Assembly (NCBI RefSeq): GCF_964355755.1
Contig: NC_092674.1
Location: 3,105,001-3,169,000, forward strand
Direction: 5' to 3'
Source of the DNA: Antedon mediterranea
Taxonomy: Eukaryota > Echinodermata > Crinoidea > Comatulida > Antedonidae
Length of the DNA: 64,000 nucleotides
Shown here: in pieces, positions 59,401 to 64,000 of the stretch
Numbering within the stretch: the stretch's first letter is position 1
Layout: each line of letters starts with the position of its first letter
Notes under the pieces: model-generated
Seen by the model: the letters and a program-made list of their open reading frames with translations, nothing else
Database searches by the model: none
Told to the model about the DNA's origin: nothing
Position numbers and translations under genes: made by a program

Positions 59401-61271
59401 TCCTTCTTAGGTGTCCTCTGAATAAGAGTTGCAAAGGAGCGATTTTCTACTGTACTGGAAAGAAAGATCTAGTTAAAGTAACTTAAAGCAGAATTTTGAA
59501 ATAAGGGGAGTCATGGTGTAGTGGCAGGGTCTAAAAGTTGTAAATTCAAGGGTTGTCTGTAATGTTTGGTGAGTGGGTGTGGTAGGTTTGGCGTGTGTGT
59601 GGTAGTTTGGTGTGTTTGGTTGCGAGAACTGCACGGTAAGCATACTTACAATCTACATGCACGCTATTCCCTTTCTTCTCCAGCTTAGCTATTGTTGGTT
59701 TCGTTTCTATTTTAGACGGATCATAGAGATTCTGGTAGCGGGTTTCACTGAAGCACTCCTGGCATCTATACAAAAGGGAAAGTAAGTAAGATTAGTGTAC
59801 AATTGTTAAAAAATTTTTGCAATTTTTATACTCTCTTTTTTTTATTGATCAATCAATTTTAACTTACTTAAGCACATACTAAATATTAAAAAGCTACGTC
59901 ACTATAACACGGTGGAAGAAATAATTATATAATTAACTAACAAGTAGTGTCAGTACTACATACGGTTGGGGTGTTTCATACAAAACTTGAGGCCTAGTAT
60001 TTTAGTTATGCACTTGTCAATTGTATGACCCACTATACGACCCCCGGGAGAGGTGCGTCATTTGTCCGATGTGCGTCATACCTTTGAATACCATGACGCA
60101 CCGGTGCGTACAAAATGTGACTTACCTTTAGGTGACCATGACGCACCCATTTTGACGCACTGTGACCATGTTGTTTATGATATGGTGGGTGGTAAAGTGA
60201 CGGTCATTGACACACCTTGTTCATTGATGTGACGTACCATCTAGGTTTTTTGACGTACCCCTGCGTCAGTAATTATTTGTAAATGACGCACCTCTCCCGG
60301 GGGTCGTATAGTGGGTCATACAATTGACAAGTGCATTATTACCAGGGGCGGATCCTGGATTTTTCACAAACATATCTGATGATAGGCTGTCAAAAAGTAA
60401 TTGATAAAATGTAAATAATTTCATTTTAGCTGTAGCGGTTTCACTGAAGCACTCCTGGCATCCCCACCCCCGGCTAAACCACTGATCATAGACAATCACC
60501 TTTGTCTAATTGTCAATACAATAGCCTACCAACTTATTATGGGATACCTTTTCAGGGGACATTGCTGCTCGCGAACTAGAAGAACTAATGTTTTAACACT
60601 GCGGCCAAACACTATATTGAGGAGAACTCCTATTTAGGAACACATTGTTGGGACCCGTTGCTGGATTCACACCTAAAACTTGGTTTCCACTAGGACGCAA
60701 GCACAACAAAAGTAATTTGACCATCACAAACGATGGATTATTAGCTTGTGATAGGTCAATTTGCAAAATGTGTTGTTCTTATACGTGTACACGCATGTGT
60801 TCTAGTGTGAACAAAGCAACCAAAACAATTAACGCGCGAACAATTAATCTACAAAAAAAAGAAATGTCATTTATGATATATATATATAAATATATAACTG
60901 TTGCTCAATGATTGATAAATGATAAATTCAAAATTGATAAACCTGCAATGGTCTCTTAGCCACATTCCACTGACGTTCTTCTCAGAGATTCCATTTTCAT
61001 TAATTACTATATGATCTGACGTTGTCGTGACCACTACATCATCCTGACGTTCCTTCTTCAGATCATGTTTAGAAAACTTTCCGCTACTGCTGCTAGTGCT
61101 AAGCAGACGAAGTCCGAGGAGCGAGCCACTGCCGGTATTGCCATCGTCGGGGGGTAGGTTAGCCAGACACCTAGCGGCACACAGATTTTTACTTACAGGT
61201 GTTGTACGCAGGAAGTGTCTAACTTGACTATACCGAAGCGAATATTTGAAACAAATATTAAACAATTTCAT
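56494..61271 (-). CDS. TMLHE: Trimethyllysine dioxygenase, mitochondrial, seven coding exons
   Basis: Fe(II)/2-oxoglutarate dioxygenase hydroxylating N6-trimethyllysine, the first step of carnitine synthesis. Coding exons in reading order: 61271-60943, 59765-59650, 58866-58625, 58290-58136, 57718-57564, 57277-57214, 56764-56494. Total 1332 nt, 443 residues (human about 421); all junctions GT-AG and in phase. The N-terminus (KLFNICFKYSLRYSQVRHFL) lacks acids and is followed by RLLST, fitting a mitochondrial presequence. WLRDHCRCQEC gives the CxCxxC zinc motif (C109, C111, C114). Iron ligands are HTD (H270, D272) and the His of LLHGR (H411); R420 in FTGTR fits 2-oxoglutarate binding. RRLWNAE, YGIAFIDNVP and SPENEFWIKYNPGRV favour TMLHE over gamma-butyrobetaine dioxygenase, its close relative, which remains the alternative. 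Confidence 0.88.
56815..57000. repeat. Minisatellite, about 44 bp unit, 4-5 copies, in a TMLHE intron
   Basis: Repeated GAGAGCGCTCACTGGCTAAA then CACAGGGGCCCCATAGCATG. The same words occur singly near 9918-9950 (GAGCGCTCACTGGCTAAACT), so the unit is a piece of a dispersed element amplified here. Confidence 0.85.
57808..57920 (+). repeat. tRNA-derived SINE in a TMLHE intron
   Basis: Box A-like AGTGGTTAACATGCTTGCC and box B-like TAGGGTTCAATCCTGACC at tRNA spacing, then GTGCCAGGGTTGTAACTCAT and TTCAACTCCACTC. Same family as 17165-17292. Confidence 0.6.
58324..58476. repeat. MITE-A copy in a TMLHE intron
   Basis: TA-flanked (TATA...TTTATA): AAGCTCTGTCTAAACCATCA to GATAGTGTAGACAGAGCTT, with two CAAATATGGTAGTG units and CCATATATGGGCACATC inside. 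Its left edge is about 34 bases upstream of the acceptor of TMLHE coding exon 4 (58290), near where a branch point would lie. Confidence 0.85.
58990..59645. other. TMLHE intron sequence
   Basis: AT-rich intron DNA between coding exons 3 and 2. A plus-strand TTTTTATTTCTTTATTCTGA near 59070 resembles the reversed tail of a retroelement. Nothing else recognised. Confidence 0.35.
60006..60338. mobile_element. Fold-back element with TTA target duplication
   Basis: The element is 60009-60335. Termini TGCACTTGTCAATTGTATGA and TCATACAATTGACAAGTGCA extend inward as perfect inverted repeats through CCCACTATACGACCCCCGGG and AGAGGTGCGTCA, over 50 bp per arm. TTA flanks both sides, as in PIF/Harbinger elements. 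The interior repeats TGACGCACC in both directions. It lies in TMLHE intron 1. Confidence 0.8.
60674..60820. repeat. MITE-B copy in TMLHE intron 1
   Basis: AAAACTTGGTTTCCACTAGG on the left and TGTTCTAGTGTGAACAAAGC on the right, with TTTGACCATCACAAACGATG inside. Arms are diverged. Confidence 0.6.
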
Positions 61272-61490
61272 TTTTTAAAACGTTTGGCAGTTCGTAGGAG
61301 AGATGTAGGTACTTCAGCTTTGATTTACAGTGTGACCGATTGCAGTTATTACACACCATGATATCTCTCGAACTACTGAACTGTGAGATTTAGAAGCACT
61401 GAAGTATGAAACTACGGTGAACCATAGGTGAGGCGCCTGCGATGTACACCTTGTGTGTTTGAACAAACTCTCACGACGACGGCCGGGAAG

Positions 61491-62389
61491 CGATTTTTTT
61501 TTTCGTACATAAGTTGGGGACCCCTCATGAAAATGTCACAAAATAAACATGAATAATTCATCAGTTCAATTTGTTATTCCGTGTGCACCCAAGCGTATAG
61601 CAACAAGAAGTGATTACACGCACAACTGCAATACGATTCTTTCTACAGTAGGCCTAGGATTCAAGGTCAATTCACGTGATTGCCTTCGCGCTTCACACAC
61701 ACACCACTATGCAAAATGTGTCGAGGCTAATCGACAGCTAGGCAAGATATTACACTAAGTAGTAATTGGACATAGCCCAAAGAAAGCTTAGACCCACAAG
61801 AATAAAAAATGTGTATAATTTGTGTACTGTAATTTGTTAATTCTGCTATTTTATTATCAAACAATATGCATGTTCTCAAAGGAACTTTAAAAATGCGCGT
61901 ATATGAACACATGAGATGGGAAGATTAGACCCATGAGAATAAAAAATGTATTTTTGTGTAATGTTTTTTGTTTAATTTTGCTGACTTCTTACTCGGACTG
62001 TGTCATACCTAACATACACACGTCACACACACCCACACAGCTACTACTAGAATAGACATGGGTTTAGAGACTAATAATTAGGCCTAATAGTATTAATATA
62101 AATTATAATTTTAACACGTATTTCTTTAGTAATAAATTATATTAAAACCCCATAAACTAAAGGCTGATTATTTCGACAATCCACACAAAACGCTGCTATT
62201 CTTTTATGAAATCCCACGCGGCAACCACAGCGGAGATTAGGCCTAGAATCGTACCGCACTTGTGTAATCACTTCTTGTTGCTATACGCTTGGGTGCACAC
62301 GGAACAAGAAAATTTAACTGATGAATTATTCATGTTTATTTTGTGACGTTTCATGAGGGGGTCCCCAACTTATGTACGAAAACAAAAAT
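61491..62389. mobile_element. TIR element, about 900 bp, upstream of TMLHE
   Basis: Left arm 61491-61639 (CGATTTTTTTTTTCGTACAT, AAGTTGGGGACCCCTCATGA, AGTGATTACAC) and right arm 62245-62389 (its reverse complement, with about 15 differences). The centre holds TAGACCCACAAGAATAAAAA and TAGACCCATGAGAATAAAAA, a diverged direct pair. No transposase frame. It begins about 220 bp upstream of the TMLHE start codon, so it may overlap the promoter. Confidence 0.75.
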
Positions 62390-62994
62390 CGCCGGGGAAG
62401 AGGCATCGCGGGCATGATTATATAAAGTTAAACAAGGCATAGAGATATTAATATATTAATATAATGAAATATCTCAATGATCTCAAGCTTTAGCAATTTT
62501 GTCAAAGGATAACATCAGCAATAATTCTTTTTTCTTTGTCAGAACTAGAGCTAAAGCCTTTTATTATTACCTTTTTTATCTGTTATATAAATGATTAATT
62601 AAATACTGATAATATAAAATACGCGGCGTATAATAATAAAATAAGTTTTATAATGATTTAGGCCTAATATATCCCCCGTATATCTTCTTTTGAGGGTAGT
62701 ACAATAGAGTCGCTTATTATATACAGTGTCAAATGAATATTTCCGAGTTTGGCAATACAAACAAAATATTCGTATAGGCATATACATCATATCAAAATGG
62801 TACGGTAGAGTAATCAACGTAGTAGTAGATGTACAGTAGGCGTATCTTGAGTTTCACTCGGCCGTTTGTTGTCAGAGAGACCTAAACTAAATCTGCAGAG
62901 TTCACGTCGCTTGTATCTTTAAAATCTATAATATTCTTACTTTAAGAACTGGAAATACCCCAATTGTTATGAAATACCCAATTGGTATGTATAT

Positions 62995-63125
62995 ACTGTG
63001 CTCAAGTGGACCCAATTTGGGCCAGTGGAGCACATGTGTATAGAACATACATAAATATAAAAATGTAGTGACTTTTTTCTTTTTTATATCACTGCGTGCC
63101 AAATTGGGTCCACTTGAGCACAGTT
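62995..63125. repeat. Inverted repeat, 130 bp
   Basis: CTGTGCTCAAGTGGACCCAA then TTTGG pairs with CCAAATTGGGTCCACTTGAG then CACAG; the loop is about 75 bases. The related word ATCACTGTGCTCCCC occurs at 63177. Confidence 0.75.
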
Positions 63126-63199
63126 TAATTAACATACGAAAATATATTAAAATTCAGTAACTTATTTCTATTTTATATCACTGTGCTCCCCTAGTGCTA

Positions 63200-64000
63200 A
63201 CGTAGTACCGTACAATTTCTATTTCTGAAGTTAATAAAGGCATAAATGGCGCTCCGTAGAGACTAGAGAATGATCGATGATTTCGTCACAGTGTACACAC
63301 AAAGAGATAGACTACACTATCATATCTTTGGTACACATATACCACCTCGTGCATGTTTCATGTAGGATAGTAGAGTAGGCCTACTAGGCTATATCAACTG
63401 TTAATTGAATAGCCCGCGCTAAAGAAATCTAGGCCCTAAGCTGTTTTTTTGTTAACTAAACATGTCGACTTCTTCTAGGTATATTATATTGCATGTTGTT
63501 GGTAACCAACCCATTTATTACAATTGCTAAAATAGGCTAGGCTCTTTTTTAGCCTACCTAAGAAAGGCAGGTAAAGACGGTCTGAGAGAGGCGTGCCAGA
63601 GAGAGCTACCTACTACTACTAGAGGCCTAGCTACTACCTACTCCTAGGCCTAACTTAGGATGCTGTGTACATTGTGTCAGCTGAATGAACGCAATTGATT
63701 GGTCAATTGAAAATCGCTCACTCATAATAATTGATAATATGGCATGCATGCACATTTTTATTATTATTAATAATATATTAACTCGACAAACAAAGTTTAA
63801 CTAACATCAATTTTTTTCGACTGGTTGGTTGGCTTTTAGTGGGTGTGGTACTGTCTATACCCATCATTGTCTTCACCCACCATTGCCTAAAAGGCCTTAT
63901 TTGCTTTATAGGTCTACCAGTAACAGCTGATAATAAGGTGTGGGGAAATTACGAATACAGTTCACTCCGGCCGCGCTTAATTAATAATAAATCCGGCCGC
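63200..64000. other. No gene seen; TAGGCCTA-rich
   Basis: Mixed sequence with many AGGCCTA/TAGGCTA words (63375-63660). No coding similarity on either strand. Confidence 0.35.

Noticed and set aside
60266-60499. A second copy of the TMLHE zinc-motif exon (CQECFSETA near 60440)
   Set aside because: Only about 30 bases match the start of exon 2 (59765), in a context with a frame change and a nearby hAT-like word GGGGCGGATCCTGG. It may be a decayed partial duplicate or transposed piece of that exon, but no donor site or continued similarity is visible.

Overview
This is an AT-rich animal genome window with long introns, GT-AG splicing, abundant microsatellites and MITEs, and frequent TAGGCCTA-type words. 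That style, together with the protein sequences, suggests a marine invertebrate deuterostome, most likely an echinoderm (a crinoid is possible). This placement is an impression from sequence style, not a search result. All gene models were assembled by hand from homology to known families and from splice-site phase; each one keeps an open frame and totals a multiple of three.

Layout. 0-4.2 kb: repeats (MITE families A, B and C here) and one unexplained ORF. 4.24-10.83 kb, minus strand: a complete nine-exon autophagy cysteine protease gene, ATG4. 10.8-19.1 kb: three satellite arrays, a 1.5 kb dispersed repeat (Rep-A), a LINE remnant and SINEs. 19.7-52.1 kb, plus strand: a cluster of Gal3ST-type (galactosylceramide sulfotransferase-like) genes. 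Each has a short exon coding for an N-terminal membrane anchor and one large catalytic exon. There are four two-exon genes plus a fifth catalytic exon that lies in a 2.5 kb tandem duplication and has no anchor exon of its own. Between the genes lie two very large inverted repeats (29.8-33.6 kb and 37.4-42.1 kb), a second and third Rep-A copy (the second broken by a hAT-like insertion), and candidate 5' untranslated exons. 52.7-56.3 kb: satellite arrays and short transposons, two with clear target-site duplications. 56.49-61.27 kb, minus strand: a complete seven-exon trimethyllysine dioxygenase (TMLHE) gene. 61.5-64 kb: another inverted-repeat element and otherwise unremarkable sequence.

Function. 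The Gal3ST-like enzymes should use PAPS to sulfate galactose residues of glycolipids or glycoproteins in the Golgi. ATG4 processes and delipidates Atg8/LC3 proteins in autophagy. TMLHE catalyses the first step of carnitine synthesis in mitochondria. These three functions are not obviously linked; only the sulfotransferases form a functional cluster.

Most interesting signals: the recent duplication of a catalytic exon without its membrane anchor; mosaic identity among the sulfotransferase paralogues suggesting gene conversion; and a recurring architecture of terminal-inverted-repeat elements that carry internal tandem arrays, in some of which each repeat unit holds a recognisable site (CArG boxes in MITE-A, POU octamers and YY1-like cores in the large palindromes, GCGGCCGC or GGTCTC in others).
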